Shown here: piece by piece, positions 1 through 10,686 of the stretch
Layout of the letters: every line of letters begins with the position of its first letter
Numbering within the stretch: the first letter of the stretch is position 1
Assembly: GCA_003278875.1 (NCBI GenBank)
Contig: QCCQ01000002.1
Coordinates: forward strand, 62,001 to 126,000
From: Prochlorococcus sp. AG-347-L21
Lineage (GTDB): Bacteria; Cyanobacteriota; Cyanobacteriia; PCC-6307; Cyanobiaceae
Direction: 5' to 3'
DNA: 64,000 nucleotides
Notes under the pieces: model-generated
Told to the model about the DNA's origin: nothing
Databases searched by the model: none
The model's input: only the letters and a program-made list of their open reading frames with translations
Program-made: the position numbers and the translations under genes

Positions 1-1
1 T

Positions 2-163
2 TTATTTAATTTTTTCTTTGGAGCTAACTTTACACAGCCGATATCAAAATTCTTAGGATTATTTTCATTATTGATCTATATTTTAGGCCTTATTCAATGG
101 TCAATAATCAAATTACCTAAAAATGGAAGAAACTCCTGCTTCTCAGAAAATGGCAAAAATTGA
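2..163 (+). CDS. C-terminal fragment of a membrane protein (partial, runs off the window edge)
   Basis: Frame 2 is open from the window edge and translates ...[53 protein letters not shown]. Hydrophobic helix; below the ORF-track length cutoff. Confidence 0.6.
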   Translation, partial: LFNFFFGANFTQPISKFLGLFSLLIYILGLIQWSIIKLPKNGRNSCFSENGKN

Positions 164-458
164 TTTAATAAATAGTCTTGAAAAAATAAGTTCCGAGATA
201 CCAGATAGGATACTTAAACTAGAGGGATTTATTCTAAAAGAAAATCAAAAAGAACAATTAGAAATACTTATTTTCAGAGGTTACAGTAGCTCAACAACTC
301 ATCCAATTGAAATAGATTCAGAAAAAAAAGTAATAACACTTTCTTATACAATTACAAACTTTAAACTTTATAAAGCACCGTTAACAGAAACTGGAGCAAA
401 TTTTATAAGAGAAAATCAAAACTCAATTTTCTTTTTGAATCAAAAGAACTGGATTTAA
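123..458 (+). CDS. conserved cyanobacterial hypothetical protein (start may be ATG at 150)
   Basis: 111-aa ORF. The internal ATG at 150 ([12 protein letters not shown]...) would reduce the overlap with the upstream frame. Confidence 0.7.
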   Translation: MEETPASQKMAKIDLINSLEKISSEIPDRILKLEGFILKENQKEQLEILIFRGYSSSTTHPIEIDSEKKVITLSYTITNFKLYKAPLTETGANFIRENQNSIFFLNQKNWI

Positions 459-3361
459 ATTAATTCAAAATTAATAATATTTGAACATCTTTTGCATAAT
501 TTTGTATTTTGGATTCCATTAAAAGTTTCTTTTTGATAATGCCAACATCTATCACATTTTTGACCTTGAGCTTTGTTTATTTGAATTTTACCAAGTGCAT
601 TGTTATCAATACTCAGAGAATTTTCCACCAAATCCGATACCACTTGGAAGTTTGATACTATAAGCCAATCTCTAAATAAATCTACATCTTGATTGCCAAA
701 TTCATTTAGCCAGGCAAGTGACTCTTTTAAAGCTTTATCTTCAGGTAAATAATTAACTTCAGTTTCCAAAGCTGCTCCAATTATTTGTTTGTTCCTACAT
801 CCTTCTATAGCCTTGTTAATTTCAACTCTCAAATTTCTTAAATTTGCAATGTGCTCATTAAGTATTTGATTTTTCCATGACTGCGAAAATATTGGCCATC
901 CTCTTTGAAAGACTGATTTTTCTTCAGTTGAGTATGGAATATTTTGCCAAATATCTTCAGCCATATGACAAAGCACTGGAGAAATAAGTACGGCTAAATT
1001 TTCAACAACTTTTGACATGACAAACTGACAAGATCTTCTCCTAAATTGTGATTTAGAACTTACATATAACCTATCCTTCGCAATATCCAAATAAAAATTT
1101 GATAAATCTACAACGCAAAAACTTTGCAAAATTTGGAAAAATTTGGAAAATTCATAATTTTCATAAGCATTTGATATTTGATCCGTAACCTCAACTAATC
1201 TACCTAACATCCATTGATCTAAGAGAGGCAATTGATCAATTTCAAAACTATCAATTTTAGGATCATAATCATGAATATTACCTAGAAGATATCTTGCAGT
1301 ATTACGAACTTTTCTATAAACGTCTGAAAGTTGCTTGAGTATATTTGAACCAATTGGAACATCTACTGAATAATCTACAGAGCTTACCCACAGCCTTAAA
1401 ACATCAGCACCATAAGCAGGATCAGTTTTTTTATTATTACCTCCATTAATAATCATATTTGGATCAACAACATTTCCTAAAGATTTGCTCATTTTTCTCC
1501 CGTTTTCATCAAGTGCAAAACCATGAGTTAAAACTTTCTTATATGGAGGCTTATTATTGACTGCAACGGATGTTAACAAAGAAGACTGAAACCATCCTCG
1601 ATGTTGATCTGAGCCCTCTAAATAAAGATCTGCTGGATATTTTAATTCACTTCTTAGTTCACATACTGCGGCCCAGCTAGATCCTGAATCGAACCAAACA
1701 TCCATTGTATCTGTTCCTTTTTTCCAAAGATCAGATTCTTTTGCATAATTTCCTGGCAAAAGATTCTTAACATCCCAATCCCACCAAATATCTGCTCCAT
1801 ATTCACTAAAAAGTTCTTGAATATGATTAATTATCTCTTTGTTAAGGAGAATTTCATTACTATTTTTTTTATAAAAAACTGGAATAGGTACTCCCCATGA
1901 CCTTTGTCTAGAAATACACCAATCTCCTCTACCAACAACCATAGAATAAATTCTTTTCTTTCCAGTCTCTGGCATCCATTCAACATCTTCGATTGCCTTT
2001 AACGCAGATGATCTAAAGCCATTTACAGATGCAAACCATTGTTCTGTTGCCCTAAAAATAGTTGGTTTTTTAGTTCTCCAATCATACGGATATCTATGCC
2101 TATAATTTTCTTGTAATAGAAGCAAATTATTTCCTTTTAAATGTTCAATAATTAAATCATTTGCATCTTTCAAGACATTTGATCCTTTGAATTGACCAGA
2201 ATTTTCATTTAAGTTACCTTTTTCATCAACGACACATGTTATTGGTAAATCATATTTTTGACCCACATTAAAATCATCTATCCCATGACCAGGCGCAGTA
2301 TGAACAATTCCAGTTCCTGATTCTGTAGTAATGTAATCTCCTCCTATTACAATTCTGCAATTTTTGTTCTTAGAAGGATGTTGATATTCAATATTTTCCA
2401 ATTTGGAGCCTTTAACATCAAATAGGACCTTGAAATCTTTCTTAAGTTTCTTACTTATTTCAGAAGATAAACCCTCAGCAAAAAGGTAAATTTTCTTCTC
2501 TTCATCGATAGCAAAAACGTACTTTATTTTTGGATTTACTGCAACTGCTTCATTTGCGGGTATGGTCCAAGGAGTAGTGGTCCAGATAGTTATGAAAGAA
2601 TTATTTTGAAAAAAATCTTTTTTGATATTAGGGTTTTCTTGAATGAAATTTAATAGAATTTCCTCGGGTATTTTAGTGATTTTTAATAAAACATAAATAC
2701 TTTTTGAATAATGTTCATCAGGGTATTCTAATTCTGCTTCTGCAAGTGCAGTCCTTGAACTTGGGCTCCAATGAACAGGTTTAAGACCTCGATATATATA
2801 ACCATTTAAAAACATTTTCCCAAATACTCCAATCTGAGTAGATTCATAACTTTTCTTAAGAGTTAAGTAAGGGTTATTCCAATCTCCCCATATGCCCCAC
2901 CTTTTGAAACCCTCCTTCTGATTATTAATTTGGATATGGGCATAATCTGTTGCTTTTTTTCTTAAATCTAGAGTGTCAAGATTCTTTCTTTCATCAGATT
3001 TTAAATTCTGAAGAACTTTTAATTCAATAGGTAATCCGTGACAGTCCCAACCAGGTACGAAATGAACTCTAAATCCTCTTAAGGTTTTGTATTTATTAAT
3101 TATGTCTTTTAATACTTTATTAAGTGCATGACCCATATGAAGAGCTCCATTTGCATAAGGAGGGCCATCATGTAATGTAAATATTTCGCCTGAATTGTTT
3201 GTACCTAATTCGAAATCAATATCATTATTAGCCCAAAAATTCTGTATCTCAGGTTCTCTTACAACTGAGTTAGCTCGCATTGAGAAGTCAGTTTTTAATA
3301 AATTTAAAGTTTCTTTATAAGAAAAGTCAGATTTTTGTTCTTTGCTATTTTGAGATTTCAT
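455..3361 (-). CDS. ileS: isoleucyl-tRNA synthetase
   Basis: HIGH-like motif [17 protein letters not shown] motif [11 protein letters not shown]-terminal zinc cysteines CDRCW...CKRC. Confidence 0.98.
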   Translation of the reverse strand: MKSQNSKEQKSDFSYKETLNLLKTDFSMRANSVVREPEIQNFWANNDIDFELGTNNSGEIFTLHDGPPYANGALHMGHALNKVLKDIINKYKTLRGFRVHFVPGWDCHGLPIELKVLQNLKSDERKNLDTLDLRKKATDYAHIQINNQKEGFKRWGIWGDWNNPYLTLKKSYESTQIGVFGKMFLNGYIYRGLKPVHWSPSSRTALAEAELEYPDEHYSKSIYVLLKITKIPEEILLNFIQENPNIKKDFFQNNSFITIWTTTPWTIPANEAVAVNPKIKYVFAIDEEKKIYLFAEGLSSEISKKLKKDFKVLFDVKGSKLENIEYQHPSKNKNCRIVIGGDYITTESGTGIVHTAPGHGIDDFNVGQKYDLPITCVVDEKGNLNENSGQFKGSNVLKDANDLIIEHLKGNNLLLLQENYRHRYPYDWRTKKPTIFRATEQWFASVNGFRSSALKAIEDVEWMPETGKKRIYSMVVGRGDWCISRQRSWGVPIPVFYKKNSNEILLNKEIINHIQELFSEYGADIWWDWDVKNLLPGNYAKESDLWKKGTDTMDVWFDSGSSWAAVCELRSELKYPADLYLEGSDQHRGWFQSSLLTSVAVNNKPPYKKVLTHGFALDENGRKMSKSLGNVVDPNMIINGGNNKKTDPAYGADVLRLWVSSVDYSVDVPIGSNILKQLSDVYRKVRNTARYLLGNIHDYDPKIDSFEIDQLPLLDQWMLGRLVEVTDQISNAYENYEFSKFFQILQSFCVVDLSNFYLDIAKDRLYVSSKSQFRRRSCQFVMSKVVENLAVLISPVLCHMAEDIWQNIPYSTEEKSVFQRGWPIFSQSWKNQILNEHIANLRNLRVEINKAIEGCRNKQIIGAALETEVNYLPEDKALKESLAWLNEFGNQDVDLFRDWLIVSNFQVVSDLVENSLSIDNNALGKIQINKAQGQKCDRCWHYQKETFNGIQNTKLCKRCSNIINFELI

Positions 3362-3493
3362 ACGACGATATAAGAAATATTGGTGATCAAAAGAATTATT
3401 TAAATCTAATACATTATATTCTTTCTTAATTGACCTGTAGTTTTTTTGGGATTTTTCAAATAACCAATTTATTTATCTCAGAATTTTATATTA

Positions 3494-3928
3494 TCATTTT
3501 TTATCATTTCTTACCCACTTTTTTTGGGTTGTATTTTTATTATTGCTACCAAAATTAAAAAAATTTGAAGGTTTTGTGAAATCAGCAAAAACCAGATTTA
3601 TTGATTCTAATATTTTCAAAAAGTTATTTTTAAACTCCAAAAAGGTAATTAATTTTTTCTTTTCGTTATCTGTCAATTGGTACCATCTAGATAAAAAAAG
3701 CTCTATTAGGTAAAAAACAACTAGTACTGTTAAAAAAAGGAAAATTACAAAAAATGATTCATCTAATGTTTTATGTTTAATTATTAATATCAAACCTATT
3801 AATAAATTTAAAAAAGCTTTTATTAAGTCTTTTGGTTTACCGAGCTCAAGATAAATTATCGGTACAGTTAGAAAAATGGTCCCAACCAAAATATAAAAAG
3901 TTCCCAAATAAAATATTAAAGTATTCAT
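3494..3928 (-). CDS. membrane protein, possibly Ycf66-like
   Basis: 144 aa, two or three hydrophobic segments at the N-terminus. Pattern resembles the Ycf66 N-terminal domain; family not verified. Confidence 0.55.
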   Translation of the reverse strand: MNTLIFYLGTFYILVGTIFLTVPIIYLELGKPKDLIKAFLNLLIGLILIIKHKTLDESFFVIFLFLTVLVVFYLIELFLSRWYQLTDNEKKKLITFLEFKNNFLKILESINLVFADFTKPSNFFNFGSNNKNTTQKKWVRNDKK

Positions 3929-3999
3929 TTAATTAACTTCTTAATTGAATTATAAGAGTTGATATCAAGAAACAAACTATCTATCAGAATTTCCTTAAG

Positions 4000-4081
4000 T
4001 GCGGTCGGGGAGACTTGAACTCCCACACCCGAAGATACGAGTACCTAAAACTCGCGCGTCTACCAATTCCGCCACGACCGC
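4000..4081 (-). tRNA. tRNA-Leu (anticodon TAG)
   Basis: Reverse complement GCGGTCGTGGCGGAATTGGTAGACGCGCGAGTTTTAGGTACTCG...GTTCAAGTCTCCCCGACCGCA. 7-bp acceptor stem GCGGTCG/CGACCGC, class II variable arm, anticodon loop TTTAGGT. Confidence 0.95.
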
Positions 4082-4238
4082 TCAAATAAAATAATAATTG
4101 AAAGAGGTTTATTTTAAAAATTTTTTTTCTTAAGATGATTAATTTGACACATTAAAATCGAATTAAAAATCTTCCAAAAGAAATTTTTTATATTTAAGCA
4201 TGCAATCACCTTAAAATATTAGTTATATTATTTAAAGA

Positions 4239-5270
4239 ATAAAAGAAACGATTTCAAACTTAACAAGTAAAAATACAACGAAAAATACTAATTCTTCAAA
4301 AACTTTTAATTGGCAAAAAGAGATTAAAAATTACGTAGATCCGCCAAGTTTTTGGAATCCAACATTAGGTTTATTTTTTGGCGGTTATTTTCTCGCGTTT
4401 CTTAGCATATGGCAATGGTATAGAGGAGTTTGGCCTTTACCTTTACTTGTGGCCACTGCTTTTTTAGCTTTACATATTGAAGGTACTGTTATTCATGATG
4501 CCTGTCATAAAGCTGCTCATCCAGTTCCTTGGATAAATCAAGCAATGGGCCATGGCTCAGCCATCCTATTAGGGTTTAGCTTCCCAGTTTTTACGAGAGT
4601 TCATTTACAACATCATATTCACGTAAATCACCCCAAAAATGATCCAGATCATATTGTCAGTACTTTTGGTCCAATTTGGCTAATTGCTCCAAGATTTTTT
4701 TATCATGAAGTGTTTTTCTTTCAAAGAAAACTCTGGCGAAGATATGAATTATTACAATGGGGAATTGAAAGATCCATATTCCTGACAATTATCTTGGCAG
4801 GTTTGAAATTTGACTTTATGAATTTAATTTATAATTTATGGTTCGGACCAGCATTAATGGTAGGAGTAACTTTAGGAATATTTTTTGATTATTTACCCCA
4901 TAGACCATTTCGATCAAGAAATAAATGGATAAATTCTCGAGTTTATCCAAGCAGGTTTATGAATTTATTAATAATGGGACAAAATTACCATCTCATACAT
5001 CATCTATGGCCTTCGATCCCTTGGTTTGAATACAAAATAGCTTATGAAAAAACTAAGCCTCTTTTGGATAAAAAAGGCTCCCCTCAAAGGGTTGGGATAT
5101 TTGAAAGTAAAGAAGACGTTTTTAACTTTATTTATGATTTATTAGTAGGTGTAAGGAGTCATAGCAAAAAGAGGGGGAAAATAAGAAAAATCATAAATTT
5201 ATATCCAGGCTTAAAGATAAAAAAAATTTTATTAAAGATAGTCAACAAAACATTTATTGGAAGCAACTAA
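4239..5270 (+). CDS. crtR: beta-carotene hydroxylase / fatty-acid-desaturase-fold protein (CrtR-like); non-canonical start inferred
   Basis: His-box motifs HDACHKAAH, HLQHHIHVNHP and HLIHHLWPSIPW. The frame is open from 4236 with coding-like sequence KETISNLTSKNTTKNTNSSKTFNWQKEIKNYVDPPSFWNPTLGLFFGGYF upstream of the track start (GTG 4449). No ATG/GTG/TTG occurs in that stretch. Confidence 0.8.
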   Translation: MKETISNLTSKNTTKNTNSSKTFNWQKEIKNYVDPPSFWNPTLGLFFGGYFLAFLSIWQWYRGVWPLPLLVATAFLALHIEGTVIHDACHKAAHPVPWINQAMGHGSAILLGFSFPVFTRVHLQHHIHVNHPKNDPDHIVSTFGPIWLIAPRFFYHEVFFFQRKLWRRYELLQWGIERSIFLTIILAGLKFDFMNLIYNLWFGPALMVGVTLGIFFDYLPHRPFRSRNKWINSRVYPSRFMNLLIMGQNYHLIHHLWPSIPWFEYKIAYEKTKPLLDKKGSPQRVGIFESKEDVFNFIYDLLVGVRSHSKKRGKIRKIINLYPGLKIKKILLKIVNKTFIGSN

Positions 5271-5275
5271 CAAAC

Positions 5276-5569
5276 TCATTCATTAATAATTTTCGGTACT
5301 TTAAAATATTTATCTTCTCTTGATGGACCCAACTCTAGAAGTTGTTCATTGCAATCAGAATTTTTCTTTTCGTCTTTTCTAAAAACATTTATAACCTCTA
5401 TAGCTCTGGTTGTACAGGGGACATCATCTGTATCAATTTTTTCAAGTTGTCTTATATAATCCAATATCTTTTCTAATTGTTGTGCATGATTATTAATTTC
5501 ATTCTCGTTAAGTTCTAATCTCGCTAAATGAGCAACTTTTTTTACTTCCTCTTTAGTTATTTTTACCAT
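5276..5569 (-). CDS. gatC: glutamyl-tRNA(Gln)/aspartyl-tRNA amidotransferase subunit C
   Basis: 97 aa; KKVAHLARLELNENE...LEKILDYIRQLEKIDTDDVPCT is typical of GatC. Confidence 0.93.
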   Translation of the reverse strand: MVKITKEEVKKVAHLARLELNENEINNHAQQLEKILDYIRQLEKIDTDDVPCTTRAIEVINVFRKDEKKNSDCNEQLLELGPSREDKYFKVPKIINE

Positions 5570-5740
5570 ACATTTAATATCTTTCTTATTAAATAATAGT
5601 TTATTAAGAACAACTTATTTACATATCCTTTGAATTTCAAATAATTTAAATAAATAATGACATCTTTTTGAAAATCAATATCAATTAATAGCCTTAATTA
5701 TTTTTCTCAGCTAAATATGTTATTAGATAGTTATTGAAAA

Positions 5741-6325
5741 ATAGAAGAAGAATTCTTTCCAAAAAATTTTTTTTATCGGCACTCTAAACTTGTTGCTCCT
5801 GATTTAATAGGCTGTTACCTCATAAAAAAAAATAATGAGATGGATCAAGTTAAAGGGGTAATTGTTGAAACTGAAGCTTATTCACAGGAAGAAGAGGCCT
5901 GTCATGGCTACCGCAAAATGTCTGAATCAAACAAATCATTATTTGGCAAACCTGGTACATTTTATATTTATAAATCTTATGGCATTCATCATTGTTTAAA
6001 CATAGTTACTGATAAAGAAAATTTTGCGAGTGGTGTTTTGATAAGATCAGTTTTTATTTCTAATAAGAATGAAAGATTAGCTTCTGGACCTGGCCTAGTA
6101 ACAAAAACATTCAGTGTAGACATTTCATTTAACTCAATTGAAGTTATTAATAACAAATCTTTATGGATTTCTCCACGAGACTCCACTCTAGAAGAAAAAG
6201 ATCTTATTCAAACTACGAGAATTGGCATATCAAAGGCAAAAAATATAAAATGGCGTTGGTATCTCAAAAATAGTAGGAGTGTAAGTAAAAGATTAAAAGG
6301 TGACAGAACACCTAAATTTCAATAA
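5741..6325 (+). CDS. DNA-3-methyladenine glycosylase (AAG/MPG family); non-canonical start inferred
   Basis: VIVETEAYSQEEEACHGYRK...GKPGTFYIYKSYGIHHCLNIVT and ASGVLIRSV are AAG family motifs. The family N-terminus EEEFFPKNFFYRHSKLVAPDLIGCYLIKK lies upstream of the first ATG (5840); the frame is open back to TGA 5735. Confidence 0.85.
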   Translation: MEEEFFPKNFFYRHSKLVAPDLIGCYLIKKNNEMDQVKGVIVETEAYSQEEEACHGYRKMSESNKSLFGKPGTFYIYKSYGIHHCLNIVTDKENFASGVLIRSVFISNKNERLASGPGLVTKTFSVDISFNSIEVINNKSLWISPRDSTLEEKDLIQTTRIGISKAKNIKWRWYLKNSRSVSKRLKGDRTPKFQ

Positions 6326-6346
6326 TCATTTATTTTTTAAAGCGTA

Positions 6347-7363
6347 ATGCAAATTTGGCCTCATAAACATATCCACACACTAGCTAATTTTTCAATTAAA
6401 GATTATGAGTCAGTATTTGAATTAGCTAATAGATTTGATGCACTAAAGAATGCAGGGACAAAAAAGATACCAGCCTTACAAGGGACTTTGGTAACGTCTT
6501 TATTTTTTGAAGCTAGTACAAGAACAAAAAATAGTTTTGAGCTTGCAGCAAAAAGACTTTCCGCTGATGTCCAAACGTTTGCGCCATCCTCCAGCTCTTT
6601 AACAAAAGGTGAAACAATAATTGATACAGCCATAACTTATTCTGCTATGGGGGCAGATACATTAGTTATCAGACATTCATCAAGTTACATAACCTTTGAG
6701 ATCGCAAAAAAACTTGATGCAATAAATGCAAAGACTTCGGTTCTTAATGCGGGAGATGGATTACATAGTCACCCCAGCCAAGGATTACTTGACATCTATA
6801 CATTGATAAAATTCTTTTCCCAAAAAACACTGAATCCAGAGGTTTTAAATTCTAAAAAAATTTTAATAATTGGCGACGTTAATCATTCAAGGGTTGCCAG
6901 GTCAAATCTTTGGGCTTTGAGTGCATTCGGCGCCGATATAATCTTATGTGGTCCGAAGACATTAATACCTGATGAATTTATCAATTTTTTAAAAACCCCC
7001 GCGCCAAATCAAACAGAAGATCCTGTTAAATCTAGAGGTTCCATAACAATTTCTAGATCATTGGAAGAATCAATAAAAATTGCAGATGCGATTATTGTTT
7101 TAAGACTCCAGAAAGAGAGAATGATGGAAAATTTACTGAGTAGTATTGATTCATATAGTTTGGATTATGGCTTAACCCCAGAGAAATTATCTTTAAATAA
7201 TAAAGAAATTCCAATTCTACATCCTGGTCCCATTAACAGAGATATTGAAATTAGCAGCAAAGTAGTTGATCGATATCCTAATTGCTTGATTAATAATCAA
7301 GTTGCAAATGGCATCCCTATAAGAATGGCTTTGCTTTATCTATTACAGAAACACAACAAGTAA
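6347..7363 (+). CDS. pyrB: aspartate carbamoyltransferase catalytic subunit
   Basis: [30 protein letters not shown]. Confidence 0.97.
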   Translation: MQIWPHKHIHTLANFSIKDYESVFELANRFDALKNAGTKKIPALQGTLVTSLFFEASTRTKNSFELAAKRLSADVQTFAPSSSSLTKGETIIDTAITYSAMGADTLVIRHSSSYITFEIAKKLDAINAKTSVLNAGDGLHSHPSQGLLDIYTLIKFFSQKTLNPEVLNSKKILIIGDVNHSRVARSNLWALSAFGADIILCGPKTLIPDEFINFLKTPAPNQTEDPVKSRGSITISRSLEESIKIADAIIVLRLQKERMMENLLSSIDSYSLDYGLTPEKLSLNNKEIPILHPGPINRDIEISSKVVDRYPNCLINNQVANGIPIRMALLYLLQKHNK

Positions 7364-7365
7364 AT

Positions 7366-7707
7366 TTATAGCAACTTAAGACTTTCTGTAAAGAAACCAT
7401 AAAATAATCCTAATCTTAAAGAATCTAATAAAAGTACTAAAAATTTCTTTTTCCTTTCAAATCTAAAATTTCTTCTCAAAATTATTAAAAACTCAATAAA
7501 AACTACTGATAAAAAAGCGGCTACAGGATCCATGAGTTCCACAACGGCACTTACCATACCAAGAGAACTTCCAAAAAAGTATCCGATTAAAAGTGTAATC
7601 AATGCTATTGAATATCTTCGCCATGGATTATTAGCCCAAATACTTAATGTCTGAATATTTTCCACAATTTTTAGCTGAAATTTTGTCTTTTGAGGTTTAA
7701 CAACCAT
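7366..7707 (-). CDS. DUF565 / Ycf20-like membrane protein
   Basis: NPWRRYSIALITLLIGYFFGSSLG followed by a hydrophobic C-terminus, matching the Ycf20-type pattern. Confidence 0.7.
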   Translation of the reverse strand: MVVKPQKTKFQLKIVENIQTLSIWANNPWRRYSIALITLLIGYFFGSSLGMVSAVVELMDPVAAFLSVVFIEFLIILRRNFRFERKKKFLVLLLDSLRLGLFYGFFTESLKLL

Positions 7708-7718
7708 TTTGCATTAAA

Positions 7719-7919
7719 CTAAGCTGCTTCAGACTTTGATTGAATTTTAGTATTTCCTTCTATTAATTCAAGTAATGCTTCCAACTGAGCCATTAACCCT
7801 CTTAATTCGCCTGGCTCTGGGAAAAGGTCATCTTCTTTTATTCCTAAATGCATTTCTCTGAGCTCTTGCCTTAAATAGCGAATGTGACTAATGACTTGCT
7901 CTCTTTTAGTTTGCGACAT
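7719..7919 (-). CDS. conserved cyanobacterial hypothetical protein
   Basis: MSQTKREQVISHIRYLRQELREMHLGIKEDDLFPEPGELRGLMAQLEALLELI. Start moved to the ATG at 7919; the track start at 7940 adds 7 atypical residues. Confidence 0.7.
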   Translation of the reverse strand: MSQTKREQVISHIRYLRQELREMHLGIKEDDLFPEPGELRGLMAQLEALLELIEGNTKIQSKSEAA

Positions 7920-8136
7920 GATATGAATTTTTGCATACATATTAAGAAAGAATATTTTTGAAAAGGAGAGTTTGCATATTTATGACTGAGAATGAAGATA
8001 AATGACCTAACAACAATTTGAAAAGATTATGAAAATTGGAAATTATATTATCCTCGAAAATGTGTACTTTATTCTTATATCAATTTTAAATAATTACTTG
8101 AGGCTTTATTATTAGAGTATATTGACTTTACTCAAT

Positions 8137-8358
8137 ATGAAATTCATTTATGAAAATAAAATAAGTGAGGAACTAGTAAATTCTTTTGATGAAGAAATGA
8201 CCTTTGAGCTCGCTAAAAGGCTAGAGGAAGATAATTATAATACTCCATTTGATGGTTTAAAAGACTGGCACTTACTAAGGGCTCTTGCAATCAATAGGCC
8301 TGAATTAACAACTAATTACACCCATCTCCTCGATCAGGAACCTTTCGATGAAAACTAA
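8137..8358 (+). CDS. DUF2555-like conserved cyanobacterial protein
   Basis: ELAKRLEEDNYNTPFDGLKDWHLLRALAINRPEL...HLLDQEPFDEN. Start assigned to ATG 8137 rather than TTG 8122. Confidence 0.7.
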   Translation: MKFIYENKISEELVNSFDEEMTFELAKRLEEDNYNTPFDGLKDWHLLRALAINRPELTTNYTHLLDQEPFDEN

Positions 8359-9604
8359 AAGTAAGGACTCCAAAATAAAGGTTCTTTTATTAATAACTGG
8401 AAGTATTGCAGCTGTAAGAATTCCATTATTAGTTAGCCAATTAGCGAAAGAAAATTATGAAATAAGATGCGTTTTATCAAAAAATGCAGAAAAATTAATA
8501 AAGCCGCTTTCTCTTTCTATTTTAAGTAGAAAGCGGTGCATTTTAGAAAATGATCAATGGTCTGATGGTCAATCAACACCTCTTCACATAGAGCTAAGTA
8601 ATTGGGCTGATATTTTAATCATCGCCCCTTTAACAGCGACAACATTAGCAAAATGGGTAACTGGAAATGCAGAGGGATTGATCCCAAGCATCTTAATAGC
8701 AAATATAAAACCAATTATTGTTGCACCAGCAATGAATACACAAATGTGGCTAAATAAAGCTGTCCAAAAAAATTATGAGAATTTAAAGAATTACGAAAAT
8801 GTTTTGTCCTTGCAACCAAGTGAAGGCCTCTTAGCATGTGATGCAATTGGCATCGGTAAGATACCTCCTAATGATCTAATCCAATTAGCTCTTGAATTTA
8901 TAGCTTCACATAAACAAAATGAATATTGCAAAGATTTACTTAATAAAGAAATTTTAATAACTGGAGGGTGTACCTCTGAGAAAATTGACGCGGCAAGACA
9001 CATTACTAACAACAGTTCTGGAGCTATGGGCCTACTGCTTTCTCAAGTAGCGAGGTTCAGGGGAGCAAAAGTAAAATATGTTCATGGTCCTCTGAAAATC
9101 GATAAGAATCTTACTGACGGAATAAAAAGATATGAAATTGAAACTAGTGTTGATTTAATTAGGGCACTTAATAATGAAATATCAAATTGCGATTATTTTT
9201 TCATGAATGCAGCAGTATCTGATTTCAAAATAACCTCTGATACTTCAGCTAAAATTCCAAAAAATCAAATTAATGCTCATTTGAATCAAAACTTTGAGCT
9301 AGTCCCAGATATTTTAAAAACAATTAGTAAATCAAAAAAAGATAACCAGGTTTTTGTAGGTTTTTGTGCTTTTACGGGATCTATCGAAGAAGCACGAATG
9401 ACAATTAAAGAAAAGATTATTCAAAAGGGTTGTGATTATCTATTCGCAAATCCAATTGATCTTGAAGGCCAAGGATTTGGCTTTTTGGCACAAAATGAAG
9501 GTTGGTTATTCGATACTAATAATATGGAACACTACATTAACAAAACATCAAAAATTGATTTAGCAAATAAATTAATAACCCAAATTATTTCATTAAAAAA
9601 ATAA
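8348..9604 (+). CDS. coaBC: bifunctional phosphopantothenoylcysteine decarboxylase / phosphopantothenate-cysteine ligase
   Basis: VLLLITGSIAAVRIP N-terminus, PAMNTQMW motif, ITGGCTSEKIDAARHITNNSSGAMG ligase motif. Confidence 0.95.
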   Translation: MKTKSKDSKIKVLLLITGSIAAVRIPLLVSQLAKENYEIRCVLSKNAEKLIKPLSLSILSRKRCILENDQWSDGQSTPLHIELSNWADILIIAPLTATTLAKWVTGNAEGLIPSILIANIKPIIVAPAMNTQMWLNKAVQKNYENLKNYENVLSLQPSEGLLACDAIGIGKIPPNDLIQLALEFIASHKQNEYCKDLLNKEILITGGCTSEKIDAARHITNNSSGAMGLLLSQVARFRGAKVKYVHGPLKIDKNLTDGIKRYEIETSVDLIRALNNEISNCDYFFMNAAVSDFKITSDTSAKIPKNQINAHLNQNFELVPDILKTISKSKKDNQVFVGFCAFTGSIEEARMTIKEKIIQKGCDYLFANPIDLEGQGFGFLAQNEGWLFDTNNMEHYINKTSKIDLANKLITQIISLKK

Positions 9605-9821
9605 AAAAAAATTTTTTAATTTGTATTTTTTTGTAATCTTAATCATTAAAAATAATGTGATAGCTTAAAATAATTCCAGTTTTTTAAAATCTAAAAAGCT
9701 ACGGGTTGTTTCGAGGATTTAATAGTCCTATCTTTTATGGTCCTTTCCCTTGTAATATCCGTACTGAACTTATTAGATGACCTTTAATCTATCGTCACAG
9801 AACTTTACTGCAACTTTAATT

Positions 9822-10616
9822 ATGAGAATTCGTTCTTTCTTAGCTTTTGTTATCTCAATCTGTATAACTTTTGCTTTCGTACCTGTTAAAACATTTGCTT
9901 TTTCTGAAAGAGGAAATGCACAATTCACAGATGTTGTTAACACAGGAAAAGCTAATGATTGCCCTACATTAGACTCATCTCTTGTCGGATCAATATCTCT
10001 AGGGAATGGAGATAGCCTTAAAGGAATATGCATGCATCCAACAGAAGTTTATGTAAAAGTGCCAGGGACAAAACGAAAAGCTGCAGAATTTGTTTCTACA
10101 AAAATTATTAGTCCTAGAAATAACACCACAGTGACAGAAGTTTATGGAGATATAGATTCAGGAACTTTCACTGAAAAGGGTGGTATTGATTTTCAACTTA
10201 TTACTGTATTAACTCCTGGTGGTTTAGAGGTGCCATTTGCATTCTCAGCAAAAGATCTTACAGCCGATTTACCTTCATCAATTGAGCCAGGCACTGAGGT
10301 TAGTGGTTCAACATTTACACCTAACTACAGAACTGGTGACTTTCTAGATCCTAAGGCAAGAGCTAAAAATACTGGTGTTGAATATGCTCAAGGTTTAGTT
10401 GCATTAGGAGGCGACGACGAAGAACTTGCAAAAGAAAATATTAAAGTTGATGTAAACGGTACTGGCGTTATTACTCTTTCAATCAACAATGTAGATTCTG
10501 ATACAGATGAATTTGCTGGTACTTTTGAAGCTATCCAACCTTCTGATACAGATATGGGTTCAAAGGATCCACTTGATGTAAAAATAATTGGAGAGCTTTA
10601 CGGAAGAAAGGCATAA
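9822..10616 (+). CDS. psbO: photosystem II manganese-stabilizing protein PsbO
   Basis: Signal peptide MRIRSFLAFVISICITFAFVPVKTFAFS; TDVVNTGKANDCPTL..., GGDDEELAKENIK. ATG at 9822 preferred over the track start at 9777. Confidence 0.95.
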   Translation: MRIRSFLAFVISICITFAFVPVKTFAFSERGNAQFTDVVNTGKANDCPTLDSSLVGSISLGNGDSLKGICMHPTEVYVKVPGTKRKAAEFVSTKIISPRNNTTVTEVYGDIDSGTFTEKGGIDFQLITVLTPGGLEVPFAFSAKDLTADLPSSIEPGTEVSGSTFTPNYRTGDFLDPKARAKNTGVEYAQGLVALGGDDEELAKENIKVDVNGTGVITLSINNVDSDTDEFAGTFEAIQPSDTDMGSKDPLDVKIIGELYGRKA

Positions 10617-10628
10617 ATACTACTTAAG

Positions 10629-10660
10629 AAAAAAAGGGGGTTAAACCCCTTTTTTTTTTC
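10629..10660 (+). terminator. Rho-independent terminator after psbO
   Basis: AAAAAAGGGGGTTAAACCCCTTTTTTTTTT: GC stem followed by a T-run. Confidence 0.85.
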
Positions 10661-10686
10661 AAAAATTTTCTTTATCAATTTAAAAA

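Noticed and set aside
5989-6633. Antisense ORFs 5989..6186 and 6403..6633, and similar short antisense ORFs (8791, 25038, 26274, 29800, 36030, 36316, 37009, 38687, 39293, 40060, 41123, 44138, 46418, 47532, 48721, 52013, 52280, 52792, 56052, 62724, 63137)
   Set aside because: All lie almost wholly within confident genes on the other strand and lack recognisable domains or start signals.
7941-8121. Tiny ORF (MTENEDK) in the spacer before the DUF2555-like gene
   Set aside because: Seven codons only, with no further support; indistinguishable from chance.
9773-10033. 86-aa minus-strand ORF antisense to psbO
   Set aside because: Fully antisense to a confident gene; no recognisable product. Treated as a codon-bias shadow ORF.
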